From positions 248,001 through 312,000 of the forward strand of contig CAXXPD010000003.1 in the NCBI GenBank assembly GCA_963666415.2: DNA of 64,000 bases, in the 5' to 3' direction. Under the pieces are notes generated by a model, which did no database searches, was not told the DNA's origin, and was given only the letters and a program-made list of their open reading frames with translations. The DNA comes from Bin87 sp963666415 (GTDB lineage: Bacteria; Chloroflexota; Dehalococcoidia; Lucifugimonadales; UBA3495). The translations under genes and the position numbers were made by a program. Shown here piece after piece: positions 36,022 through 46,696 of this stretch. The first letter of the stretch is position 1. Each line of letters begins with the position of its first letter.

Positions 36022-36291
36022 CTAAAGAGCGCGTATCGCTAGAATTGCTCGGGATAGACGTTTCCCGAGGAGATCGATGTGATCTCCTGCCTCAACGTAG
36101 GATAATTCCCTAAGGTCCATTTTCTCAACTGGATGTTCCCGACCGAATCGGTCGTGCATGAATTCGGAAATCCAACTGGAAAGCACCTCTTTGATCGTGA
36201 GCGGTATCTGCTTATCGTACAAACTGACTCCAAAGGTGCATTCACGGACTCCCATCCAGCCGGAAGTTCCCGGTGGTGTAATCCACGCTAG
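36022..36291 (-). pseudogene. 3' fragment of the interrupted nuclease gene (continues from 52265)
   Basis: Reading leftward from the CTAG at 36288-36291, the frame begins L-AWITPPGTSGWMGVREC and encodes about 88 residues to a TAG at 36022. It ends ...GKRLSRAILAIRAL. It is the C-terminal piece of the protein whose first 290 residues are encoded at 53134-52265. The CTAG is in the same codon phase in both pieces, so removal of the intervening island restores one frame of about 378 residues. The fragment has no ribosome site of its own and is unlikely to be made separately. Confidence 0.85.
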
Positions 36292-36501
36292 GGCGTGTGG
36301 ACAAATTGCCGTTGATGGTCAGCTAAGGGAAGGGCCCTGGACAAGAAAAAACCGGCAGCCCAACCTACATGAACTCGACCATCATCACGCGCACCACGCA
36401 GCCCCAACGGGCACGACCATCAGGCGGATGCCGTACCCGCACCGTGATGTTCCACACCCCGAACCATCTAAAGACTCCTCAGGCAACCGCCGCGACGCCG
36501 A

Positions 36502-37347
36502 CTACAGACCCTCCAAATACTTGGACTTCCTCACTTTGTGCGGCCGGCTCTCGTAGTACCAAGTCGTCAACTCAAAGCCACCGCAGAAGGAAGACAATGT
36601 CTTGTCGTACCTCGTGGCGAAACCGCGGAAGTTCTGGTCGTCCGCATAGACGTTTTCGACGATACCCCGACCCTTGTAAATCACCACATTGGGATCTCGC
36701 GGGCCCACAGGGCCCTCAGCGTTCCTCTTGTTCGTCTCTGGCTTCGACACGAAAGTGATACCGTGGTCCGCCAAAAACCTCCGGACGGCCACCGTTCTGT
36801 ACAACCCGTCCGCTAACACACGGCGGACCTGGTCCAACGGCACCCGGTCCAACAACACCGGCAGCCACCAAGGCTCGAACGCATTGCCGGGAACGACCGC
36901 ATAGGCCGCCAGCCGGCCCCGGCGATCCACAAGGGTTATAATTTTCGAGTTCAATCCCCCTCTGGTCTTCCCGATACCCTGCTCACGGCGAGATTGCTTC
37001 GGCGTCAACCCGTTCCGCCGCGCACCCGCTGCGCTACGATGGGCCTTCGCGAAAGTGCCGTCGATCAACAACACGCCGTGGTCGATGCTCTTCCTCAGTG
37101 TAAGCAACAGCATTCGATACGCTTGCCGCTCACACCACCGCCGATGAGCACGGAAGACACTGTTCCAGTGACCGTACTCCTGCGGCAACTTACGCCACTG
37201 ATAACCCCCTTGGTAGCGATCCATGATGCCTTCCAAGGTTGACTTGGCATCCTTCATCGGACGCCCACGCTTGGAGACCAAGATTTTTGCGATCCGCCTG
37301 AACACTTTGTCCGGCATCCTGAACCGGCCTTCTGGTTCCGCCATCAT
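36502..37347 (-). CDS. IS5-family transposase
   Basis: About 281 residues from MMAEPEGRFRMPDKVF. An N-terminal DUF4096-type DNA-binding part (YQWRKLPQEYGHWNSVF) precedes a DDE core: LLIDGTFAKAHRSAAG (first Asp), VRRVLADGLYRT (second Asp), GRGIVENVYADDQNFRGFA (Glu). GIGKTRGGLNSKIITLVD is the conserved link. All three catalytic acids and the frame are intact, so it may be active. It lies 190 bases inside the left end of the 16-kb island and points outward. Confidence 0.85.
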   Translation of the reverse strand: MMAEPEGRFRMPDKVFRRIAKILVSKRGRPMKDAKSTLEGIMDRYQGGYQWRKLPQEYGHWNSVFRAHRRWCERQAYRMLLLTLRKSIDHGVLLIDGTFAKAHRSAAGARRNGLTPKQSRREQGIGKTRGGLNSKIITLVDRRGRLAAYAVVPGNAFEPWWLPVLLDRVPLDQVRRVLADGLYRTVAVRRFLADHGITFVSKPETNKRNAEGPVGPRDPNVVIYKGRGIVENVYADDQNFRGFATRYDKTLSSFCGGFELTTWYYESRPHKVRKSKYLEGL

Positions 37348-38093
37348 ATGCCCCCAACAACAAGGGGCATGGCGCAACGCACCAGACACTCCCGTACCAA
37401 CGAAAATGTCTCAGCGTTGGCAGTCCAACCTGATTGCCAGCCACTGGCCAGTTCGCTATCATCAGCGAAGACCTGCTCTGGTGTCTGCTGGGGCGGTTCA
37501 GGGGCCGCGGCTGAGGGTGCAATCTCCCGCGGCGCCCGTCTTCTGCATTCGGGCTCGTGAAAGCCCGACCCTCTCCTGCACATCGCCGTTCCTCCTGCAT
37601 CGACGAGAACAGCACCACTGGACAGGAGAAAGGCCGAGGACAACGGCAACAGCCGCGAACCTCGACCAATGCGCGCGGGATAGCAACGTAACGCCCTACC
37701 GCGCCAGACTTCGCCTGACACGAAAGAGCCGACCCTGCCCGGCAATGGCCCGGGGGGTCAACCACTCGGTATTTACGATATTCGGCGGTTACGTTATTAT
37801 CCGTTACACGCACAGATCACCCCCAAAGGTGGTGCGTACCTACAGGCTGTCGGGGCTTGCGTCGAAACATACCCCGGTGGCCTGATTTCATCTTCGGTCA
37901 GCGTCTTTCCGCGAGCTCCATTCGAACGGCTTCGACAACGAGAAGATGCCACCGCGATTGGATGGCTGAGGACCCGCCCCAAAGCGTCTGACCACTGCTA
38001 TGATTATATCCACGGGGGTAATAATACGCAACTGCATGACGTCATCATAGCAGTAGCAAAACACGCATTTATGCGGATACCAATTTTACTGTC
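37348..38093. other. Non-coding stretch between IS5 transposase and zinc-ribbon gene
   Basis: About 750 bases in which I see no convincing gene, RNA or end repeat. The missing right end of a simple IS5 element would be expected in the first 100-200 bases but the 17-bp end sequence is not there. Confidence 0.5.
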
Positions 38094-38102
38094 TGGTATA
38101 AT
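38094..38102 (+). promoter_or_regulatory. Extended -10 promoter for the island cargo
   Basis: TGG-TATAAT at 38094-38102: a consensus -10 with TGn extension and no clear -35. Transcription from about 38109 would give a 60-base leader to the zinc-ribbon gene. Confidence 0.55.
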
Positions 38103-38167
38103 AGCATCGGCAGCGGTGGCCCCACAACGCCACATTCACGCAACCACTCACAAAAACAGGAGGTGCC

Positions 38168-38326
38168 ATGCCCATTGGCCAGACATTCGTCTGCATCTGT
38201 AGCAGATGCGACCACGAGTGGGTTCCCAAGCGGACCACGTCCGTGACCCTCCCGAAGGTATGCCCCAAGTGCAAGAATCCCAATTGGAACAAGCCCAAAC
38301 GGGACAGTAGGAAGGTAGCGGCATGA
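38168..38326 (+). CDS. 52-residue zinc-ribbon protein
   Basis: ATG 38168 follows AGGAGGTGCC. The protein has four cysteines in two knuckles: CICSRCDHEWVPKR near residues 9-22 and VCPKCKNPNWNKPKR at 31-45, a classic short zinc ribbon (CxxCxxxW...CPxCxxxxWN) with a basic tail. It probably binds DNA or RNA or acts as an adaptor. It is the first cargo gene behind an extended -10 promoter and upstream of the restriction-modification gene. Its TGA overlaps an ATG of a 17-codon frame that I do not consider a gene. Confidence 0.75.
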   Translation: MPIGQTFVCICSRCDHEWVPKRTTSVTLPKVCPKCKNPNWNKPKRDSRKVAA

Positions 38327-38941
38327 GCAGCAACCCACCGACTATAGAAAGTTCCACCAATCGAACCGACGAGTAAGGATTACCCGGGTGGCTCACCGAT
38401 AGCAATGATTTTAGAAGTCATAGTCACAGGTCCGACCACATCCTCAGGCCCCTGCAGGGTCTGGGACTTTATGACCTTGCCGCACCCTACGGGTTTCGTC
38501 CCGGCGGCGCAACGAAAGTCCCGCGTCAAAGCCCGAGCGGCGGCGCGCGCGCTATGCCGGCGCACCAAGCCACGACGGGCTAACTCCGCAAGCAGAGCCA
38601 TGGGAATTTTTCGTCGCAACCGACACGGAATGCAACGGATGCCTGTCGTAAGGAGGCATGGCGGCCTGGGCAGCCAGCCTGACCATCGGCGACTCATGAC
38701 TGGATACTGCAACGCCTCCCTTCGCCGACGCCGGAGGTGGAGTCCACAGCCGCCACCGCCACCGCCAACTATCAGCCCACCGCCCAGAGCCGAACGTCTG
38801 CCCCCAGTGCAGGGGCCGTTGCTGGAACGAGCCCCGCGTAGTGCCGGCCCGAGGCAGCCCGTCATGGCGTAAGGACGATGCCAAGCAAGTATTCGCGTGA
38901 CAACGCAATCGCGCCGCCAAGCTGAATCACAAGGTATGACG
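38327..38941. other. Unassigned stretch before the RM gene
   Basis: About 600 bases. A forward frame from 38405 and a reverse frame ending at 38380 are open, but neither has a ribosome site or recognisable fold; CCGCCA trinucleotide repeats at 38752-38772 inflate both. A conserved gene remnant cannot be ruled out. Confidence 0.4.
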
Positions 38942-41143
38942 ATGACCACCAACAAAGAACAGGAGGCCTTCGGCCTCGTCATAGAGCGCCACAAGAGCAG
39001 CGCGTCCGAGAACGACATCCGGAACGCGTTCCAGCGTTTCATGGAAACGGCAGGAGTCGCCGCGGCGTCAGAGATGACGACCGAAAGGCCACCAGGAGTC
39101 GGAAACCCTGGTCGGATGGACCTCTACGTCCACAACACGTGCATCGAGTTCAAAACGAACATCTTGCGTGGTGGCGCACCTGACCAAGAATACGTAGCCC
39201 AGCTGGACGGGTACCTCAAGAACTTGCTAAAGGCCGGCAGCGGAGTGCGTAATGGCATCCTGACCGACGGCGTCCATTACTTCCTGCGCCGGGTCGGCGA
39301 GGAAGATCTGCCACTGCAGAACAACGAAATACGGAGCATCTTCGACCACGCTGAACAGGCACCCCGCCTGCGTGAGTACCTGCACAGCATCATCTCGGCC
39401 CCGGCCGAAAACGTCAGCCCCACGGCAGAAAACCTTGAAAGGTACTTCGGGAACAGCTCCGACGCATTCCTGGCCGGCAACCTGCTGCTGAAGGAAGCTT
39501 ACGAAGCGCACCGCGACGATCCTACAGTGGCCGTGAAACGAAGGCTCTGGCAGGACCTGCTGCAGGTGGCGTTGGGCAAGGACGCTGCCACCGCCGGAGA
39601 CGAAAGTGACTGGCTGTTCATCAGGCACACCTACATCACCAGCCTGGTCGCCGTCTTCATGCAGCAACAACTGCTGGGAGACGTGGCCCACTACGCCTCC
39701 GAAAGGCCGGACGCCCTGCTCAAGGGACACATCCTGGCCGAACAGTCCGACCTGCACGGTGTCATCGACGCCGACCTGTTCACCTGGCCCACGGAGGTGG
39801 GGGCAAGCACGTACCTCCGCGAAATCGCCCGAGTCGTGGAATGGTTCGACTGGACGCAAAACGCCACCGAGGTGGCACCCACGCTCTACCAGAACGTGAT
39901 CACGCAGGAAGAACGAAAGCGGCTGGGCGAATACTACACACCACGCTGGTTGGCGAAGGAAATCACGGAAACCGTGGTTAACGCCCCCCTGAGTCAGCGA
40001 GTGCTCGACCCGTCATGCGGCAGCGGGACGTTCATCGAAACGACTGTCGAACACATCCTCAACCACTCAGGCGGTTTGTCGCGGACTGAGACCCTGAAGA
40101 AGTTGCAGGAGAACGTAGTCGGGATTGACATCCACCCGGTGGCAGTCCAATTGGCCAAGGCCACCTGGGTAATGGCCGCCGCCGACACTATACGCGCCGC
40201 CCGAGCCGAGGGTACGGGCACCGGCGCCGTGAGTGCCCATCTACCTGGGCGACTCCTTGCAGCTGCGCTATGACACTGGCACTCTTTCCGCCAGCCAATC
40301 CATCGAGCTGGAAACCGGTGAAACCATACCGGGCCACGAGACACCGATCATCTTCAGCATCCCCAAGGAACTCGCCCGCCAGCAAGCCGACATTGACCAA
40401 CTTATCTCCGAGTTGGCTACCGCCATCGACGAAGGCCGAGACCCTGCGTACGTCGCCGACGCCTACGAGATGAGCGACGCCTGCCGCCAAAGCGTCAAGG
40501 CCGTCGCGGCCGCGATGAAAGAGCTGCACGCCGCCGACCGTAACCACGTGTGGGCGTACTACATCCGCAACATGATCCGACCCGCGGTGATTGCCGAGGA
40601 AAAGGTGGACCGCATCATCGGCAATCCGCCCTGGCTCACCTACGGTCAGAGCGCGGACATCATTCGAACCGAACTGCGAGAAATGAGCGAAAAGCGCTAC
40701 CAGATCTGGGCAGGCGGAAATCTCGCTTCCCACCAAGACATCGCCACGTTGTTCTACACGCGCTGCGCCGAACTCTACGCCCGGCACGGCACTAAGGTTG
40801 GCATGGTGATGCCTCACAGCGTCCTGCATACCGGACAGCACCTGAAGTGGAGAAGTGGCAACTACAAACGCAAAGGTGGACGCAACGCGACCAGAATCGG
40901 GCTGGACCTCCGGGTTCACGAACCGTGGGACCTGGACAACGTAGTCCCCGACTTTTTCCCGATGCCGGCCAGCGTGGTGTTTGCGGGGTACGACGGCATG
41001 GGTCAAGGCACGCCACTAGCACCGGGAATCGTGCAGGTGTGGCGCGGTGACTGGCAGGGAGACTTCGCCGGCATCAGTCGAACGAGTGAAGCGCTTCACC
41101 ACGATGACGGCAAGTTCAAATCTCCCTACGCCGAACTGACTAG

Positions 41144-42546
41144 TACTACAGTCGCAGATTATCGGGTAAAATAGGCCATTATCCGGTGAGGGGGTGCGGC
41201 GGTGACGGGGCGTGAAGAGGAACTGGCGGAAGTGGCCCGCTGGGCCGCAGGGATTGAGCAGGTTCATTCCTGCATTGCCGGACGGTTCCGGCGCCCTGAG
41301 CCGCGGCGGCGGGTACTGGACTACTTGCGGGGACTGGTCAGTTCCGTAGAGCGCAAGAACGGGTGGCAGTTGGCGGAGCAGGCGGGGGATGCCACACCCG
41401 ACGGGGTGCAGCGCCTGTTGTACAACTATCGGTGGGATGCGGACCTGGTTCGTGATGACATGAAATCCTACGTGGTGGAGCATCTGTCCGCCGCTGACGC
41501 GGTGCTGGTGGTGGACGAGACCGGATTCCTCAAGAAAGGGGAGAAGTCGGTTGGGGTGCAGCGGCAGTACAGCGGGACGGCGGGGCGGATCGAGAACTGT
41601 CAGATTGGCGTTTTTCTGGCCTATGCCAGCGCCAGGGGCAGAACCCTGCTGGACCGGGAATTGTACCTGCCCCAGGTGTGGGCGGAAGACTGGGAGCGGC
41701 GGCGGGAGGCTGGGGTGCCGGAGAGTGTCGGCTTTCGGACCAAGCCGCAACTGGCCCAGCTAATGCTGAAGCGGGCGCTGGAATCAGGAGTCCCCTTCGG
41801 CTGGGTTGCTGGAGCTGAGGTCTATGGCAACGACCGCAAGCTGCGGCGGTGGCTGGAGCGAGAGGGAATTCCCCACGTGCTGGCCATCAGGAGCAACGAG
41901 AAGCTGTGGGTCTGGACGGACCAGGGCCTGTGTCAGGTGCGGGCTGACCGGCTGACGTCGCAGGTTGACGAGTTGGGTTGGACCAGATGCAGTGCGGGCG
42001 ATGGGGCCAAGGGGCCACGGGTCTACGATTGGGCCGTCGTGGAAATACGGCCTCTTGGGGAGCCGGGCAAGGGCTACCGGCTGCTGGCCCGGCGCAGCAT
42101 TGCCCAGCCCGGGGAGTTGGCTTACTTCGTATGCTTCGGCCCGGCCGGAACGGCCTTGGAGGAACTGGTGAGGGTGGCTGGGACCCGGTGGGCCATCGAG
42201 GAGTGTTTCGAGGAGGCCAAGGGGCAGGTGGGACTGGACCAGTATGAGGTGCGGAGGTGGGACGGCTGGTACCGGCACATCACCTTGGCGATGCTGGCGC
42301 AGACGTATCTGTCAGTAATCAAGCATCAAGCGATGGAACCAGGAGAAAAGGGGGCTGCTACGGTCCCGATGAAGCGCTGATTCCCATAACGGCCCCGGAG
42401 GTGCGCCGGCTGCTCACCCGACTTGTATGGACGGAAAATCAACTGCCTGATTTCATCCTGTCCTGGTCGTGGTGGAGACGGCGCCACCAAGCCAAAGCCC
42501 GGCAATGCCATTACAAACGCCGCCTGTCAAATCTGCGACTGTAGTA
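41144..42546 (+). mobile_element. IS701-family insertion sequence inside the RM gene
   Basis: Ends TACTACAGTCGCAGATT (41144-41160) and its inverse AATCTGCGACTGTAGTA (42530-42546), with only minor differences beyond. CTAG flanks both sides (41140-41143, 42547-42550), the YTAR-type duplication of IS701. Length 1,403 bp. Excision restores ELTSNGATIYDRR in the RM protein. Confidence 0.92.
41202..42380 (+). CDS. IS701-family transposase
   Basis: 392 residues in one frame. FRRPEPRRRVLDYLRGLVSS and GDATPDGVQRLLYNYRWDAD are typical N-terminal blocks. The DDE core includes AVLVVDETGFLKKGEKSVGV (first Asp), PFGWVAGAEVYGNDRKLRRW (position of the second acid) and RWAIEECFEEAKGQVGLDQY (Glu). GTG start at 41202. 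The gene is intact, so the element may still be mobile. Confidence 0.92.
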   Translation: MTGREEELAEVARWAAGIEQVHSCIAGRFRRPEPRRRVLDYLRGLVSSVERKNGWQLAEQAGDATPDGVQRLLYNYRWDADLVRDDMKSYVVEHLSAADAVLVVDETGFLKKGEKSVGVQRQYSGTAGRIENCQIGVFLAYASARGRTLLDRELYLPQVWAEDWERRREAGVPESVGFRTKPQLAQLMLKRALESGVPFGWVAGAEVYGNDRKLRRWLEREGIPHVLAIRSNEKLWVWTDQGLCQVRADRLTSQVDELGWTRCSAGDGAKGPRVYDWAVVEIRPLGEPGKGYRLLARRSIAQPGELAYFVCFGPAGTALEELVRVAGTRWAIEECFEEAKGQVGLDQYEVRRWDGWYRHITLAMLAQTYLSVIKHQAMEPGEKGAATVPMKR

Positions 42547-45141
42547 CTAGTAACGGCGCTACTATCTATGACCGCCGGCTTTTCTTCGTCGAAACAGTGC
42601 CTCACACGGCAATGCTCCCGGCAACTAACACCACTAACGTCCAACCCCGCCTGAGTAGCCACGATAAGATGAACTACGAAGGACATTTGAACCAAATGGA
42701 AGGCGTCGTAAACAACGACCATCTCTTTGACGTGTACTTGGGCGAGTGCATAACACCATACGTCGCGCTCGACCCGCTGAAGGCAGCTTTGCCAGTACAC
42801 CGCTCCACCATGACGATGCCGCTAAGCCACGAAGCTTGCGAAAACGACAAGCACGACGCCTGCCACCTGGACGTGGCAGCCTTGCATCCAACCATGCAAC
42901 GGCGTTGGAACAACGCCGTAGAGATGTACCTAGAGGCCCACAAAAAACAGGCCATGAAAGATCTATTCAGCAACCTGAACCACCTCAACAAGATGACCAG
43001 CCAGCTGGAGTACCTGCGAGGCGCGATCGCCGGAACAGCAAAAGTCCGTGTTGTATACACAGGAATAGGAACGCCAACGGCCACGATCATCACAGATGAC
43101 CACGCGCTTTTAGATAATGCGTTGTACCAAACGGTATGCGGATCAAAGGACGAAGCCCATTTCTTGATGGCAGTATTAAACAGCAGCGAATTGGCCACAA
43201 GAGCCAAACCATTCTGCCCCACCAATTGGGCAAAGAAAATACGAGATTTTCACAAGCACGGCTGGAAGCTCCCGATCCCACGCTACGACAGCGGCGACCC
43301 GCTTCACGTCCGCCTGAGCAAACTGGGCATGATCGCCGAGCAGGAATGCACCGCCCTCATCGCCAGCAGCGACATCATGTCCAAGCCTGCCGGCGACGCC
43401 CAGTCTCGCGAGGCCCGTAGATTACTGCGCCACGAGTGGCAGCCAAACAGCGCAACCGCCCAAACCATCGAGGCTGCGGTGGCCGAGCTACTGAGCGACC
43501 CAGCGCAAGCGGCGCTTGCCGAACGGCAAATGAACAACAAGTAGGTTCAGATCATCAATCTCCGTACCAGGAGTACACATGAAACTGGCATCTGTACAGG
43601 TCGAAAACTACAAGTGCATCGAGGACTCAGGAGAATTCTCGGTCAACGATTTGACATGCCTAGCCGGCAAAAACGAGTCAGGCAAAACCGCCCTGCTGGA
43701 ATCGTTAAGGCGACTCAACCCAGTCGAGGGAACAGCGGAAAGCCAATTCAACCCACTGTTCGAGTACCCACGGCGCAGGTACAACCGGCAGCAGCATGTC
43801 AACGAGCCGGTGTTGACCACCAAGTGGGAACTATCAGGAGAAGACATCGCCGCGGTCGAAGCAGCCCTTGGTGAAGGGGCGGTCGACGGCGACATTGCCA
43901 CAGTCGAGCGGGGATACGACAACCTGACCAAATGGACCATCCCACTGCGTCTCGGCTTTGTACAATCAAGCGGCATAGGCTAGTACCGTTGCCAGGTAGA
44001 TTTGTAAGAATATAAGAAAGCAGCCATACTGGGGCATGATCTTTGTGTGAGGAAGTGCCCAGCCATGGCTGCCATCAAGTATAAAGTAGAGTTGACCGAG
44101 GCCGAACGCTCCCGTCTCAATGAGGTGTCCCAGCGAGGCAAGGCGTCAGTGCGCACCGTGAAGCGTGCGCTGTCGCTGCTCAAGGCTGACCAGGGGCTTC
44201 GGGACCGTGAGATAGCCGATGTGCTGTTGGTCAACGCGGCCACGTCGCCAGAGCGCGGAAGCGGTACGTGGAGGAAGGACTTGAGGCCGCCATCAATGAC
44301 CGACCGCGGCCGGGCCAGGAGCGCAAGCTGGACGGCAAGCAGGAAGCGCACCTGATCGCCTTCGTGTGCCGCGCCGCGCCCGCAGGGCACACGCACTGGA
44401 CACTCCAGTTGTTGGCCGACCAGGTGGTGGAGTTGGAGTTTGCCGAGAGCATCTCCCTGGAGACGGTGCGCCAGATACTCAAAAAACGAACTCAAGCCCT
44501 GGCAGAAGAAAGAGTGGTGTATCCCCAAGGTGAGCGGGGAGTTCGTGGCGCGGATGGAGGACGTGCTGGACCTGTACCAACCGGAGTACAATCCGGAGCG
44601 TCCGGTAGTGTGTTTCGACGAGACCTCCAGGCAATTGACTGGGGAGGTGCGTCCGCCCATCGAGGCTGCCCCCGGACGGGTGGCACGCTATGACACCGAG
44701 TACCAGCGAAACGGGACCCGGAACCTGTTCATGATCTGCGAGCCGAAGGGTGGATGGAGACATGTGGAGGTGACCGAGCGCCGCACTGCCGTGGACTTCG
44801 CGCACCAGATGCGGTGGCTGGTGGACGAGGCCTACCCTGATGCCGAGGTGGTCAGGCTGGTACTGGACAACCTCAACACCCACAAGCTCGGCTCGCTCTA
44901 CGAAGCATTTGAGCCGTGCGAAGCTCGGCGCATCGCCCAACGCCTCGAGTTTCATTACACTCCTACGCATGGAGCTGGCTGAATGTCATTGTTCAGGATC
45001 TATAGGCCAGTGAATTGGGAGTTTTTCAGGATCTACCCACCAGATTTTCAGGGTCATTAGGCCACTTTGGGAGCCACATCGGCGATCATTGCCGCACTTT
45101 GGAATTGAGGTGCAGCGATGGCATACCGGGAGGTTTCCAGA

Positions 45142-46685
45142 ATGGAAATACAAGAGATCATTCGCCGTTGGCAGGCGGGGGATAGCCAACGCAAGATTGC
45201 GTTGGGCACCGGCTTGTCGAGAGATACCATCGCCAAGTACGTGGCGGCAGCCCAAGAGGAGGGCATCGTTCGGGATGGGCTGGTTGCCACCGCGGAGCAG
45301 CTGAGCCGGCTGGCGACGATTGGGCAGCCGGGGCCGCGGCAGGCGGTGACGCCCGGGCAGGACCTGCTGGAGCCGTGGGCGGACCAGATTTACCAGTGGC
45401 TCACCGGCGACCGGCTGCAGCTGACCCGCATCCGGGAGTTGCTGGCAGCGCGGGGGTGTCCGGTATCGTATCGTCGTTGCGCCGCTTCGTTCTGAAGCGG
45501 AACTGGCGGCGGCGCAGCCAGACCACGGTGCGCATGGAGGACACCGCGCCCGGGGAGGTGGCGGAGATGGACTTCGGCCGGTTGGGCATGATTGTGGACC
45601 CAGCGACAGGCCGCCGGCGGGCGGTGTGGGGGCTGATCATCGTGCTGGCTTACTCGCGGCACAGCTTCGTTTGGCCGACCCATGGGCAGACGCTGGAGGA
45701 CATCATCGCCGGACTGGAAGCGGCGTGGGTCTGCTTCGGCGGGGTGCCCCGCTATCTGGTCATCGACAATTGCCCGCCAGCGGTGGCGGGACCAGACCCG
45801 CTGCATCCGCGCTTCACCAGAGGCTTCCTGGAATACTCGCAGTGCCGGGGTTTCATCGCCGATGCGGCGCGGGTGCGGAAACCCAAGGACAAGCCCAAGG
45901 TGGAGCGTGGCGTGCAGTACGTCAGGGAGCGCTTCTTCAAGGGCGGCGATTTCCACGGTCTGCCCCACCTGAGGGCCGAAGCCCAGCGCTGGTGTCTGGA
46001 GGTGGCCGGAATGCGCATCCATGGCACCACTCGCCGGAAGCCCCTGGTGGTTTTCCAGGATGAGGAGCGCCACACCCTGCTGCCCTGGGACGGTGAGCCC
46101 TACGAAATCGCCGACTGGCGCAATGCCAAGGTCCATCCCGACCATCACATCCAGTGTCAGCAGGCCCTGTATTCGGTGCCATCGGACCGGTGCCCGCCGC
46201 GTCAGCAGGTGGAAATCCGGCTGGGCAGCAAGCTGGTGCACATCTATCACCGGGGCCAGCTGATCAAGACCCACCTCCGCCAGCCCCAGGGCGGACGCTC
46301 CACCGATCCCGACGATTACCCCGCCGAGCTTTCCGCCTACACCACCAGAGCGCCGGATCGCATCCAGCGCAGCGCGGCGACACTGGGACCGGCGGTGGGC
46401 GAATACGCTGAACGTCTCTTCGACGGCCCCCTGCCCTGGGCCAAGATCCGGCAGGGACACAAGCTGCTGCGTTTGGGCGAGCGTTACACGGCGCAGCGTC
46501 TGGACGCCGCCTGTCGTCGGGCCCTGGCCGTGGATCTCATCGACGTGCGCCGATTGGAACGCATCCTGGTGCAGGCCCTGGAACAGGAGGCCATGCCCCA
46601 GCTGCCCTTGCCCATGCCGCCGGGCCGCTTCGCCCGTCCCGGTAGCGTCTTCGCTTACACCGCATACCGCCGTCAGTCAGCATGA
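45142..46685 (+). pseudogene. istA: IS21 transposase IstA, single frameshift
   Basis: ATG 45142 follows GGGAGG. The N-terminal helix-turn-helix reads MEIQEIIRRWQAGDSQRKIA then LGTGLSRDTIAKYV. The frame breaks near 45465-45480, in GTATCGTATCGTCG, and continues in the next frame from LRRFVLKRNWRRRSQ to the stop at 46685. The rve-type DDE core lies in that second part: EVAEMDFGRL (Asp), GGVPRYLVIDNC (Asp) and KPKDKPKVERGVQYVRERFF (Glu). A small repeated motif at the break makes slippage or a sequencing error plausible. Without repair it would not make a full IstA. Confidence 0.85.
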
Positions 46686-46696
46686 GGAGATTACCC

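Larger units (their letters stand above)
38942..43544 (+). pseudogene. Type IIG restriction-modification enzyme, frameshifted and split by IS701
   Basis: Three collinear pieces. Piece 1 (38942 to about 40230): an N-terminal PD-(D/E)XK nuclease (NPGRMDLYVHNTCIEFKTN, Asp60 and Glu69/Lys71), a helical linker, then GEYYTPRWLAKEI and VLDPSCGSGTFIETT (SAM motif I). A +/-1 frameshift follows near 40225-40235. Piece 2 (to 41143) starts VPIYLGDSLQLR and contains IIGNPPWLTYG, the NPPY/W motif of N6-adenine methyltransferases. Piece 3 (42551-43544) continues SNGATIYDRRLFFVETV and holds the target-recognition region and C-terminus. Removing the IS701 plus one CTAG joins pieces 2 and 3 in frame. An intact version would cut and methylate DNA as one polypeptide of about 1,060 residues. 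ATG 38942 has AAGG upstream. Confidence 0.85.

Noticed and set aside
37348..37600. Expected right end of a simple IS5 element after its transposase
   Set aside because: I read both strands for GGCGTGTGGACAAATTG or its inverse and did not see it; the only matching end is at 52247-52263.
38323..38376. A 17-codon frame overlapping the zinc-ribbon stop as ATGA
   Set aside because: Too short to support; probably chance after the TGA.
38405..38872. A 155-residue forward frame, and a reverse frame ending at 38380, before the RM gene
   Set aside because: No Shine-Dalgarno, Pro/Arg-rich low-complexity sequence from CCGCCA repeats, and no motif. The last 45 residues of the reverse frame look somewhat protein-like, so this is a rejection with doubt.
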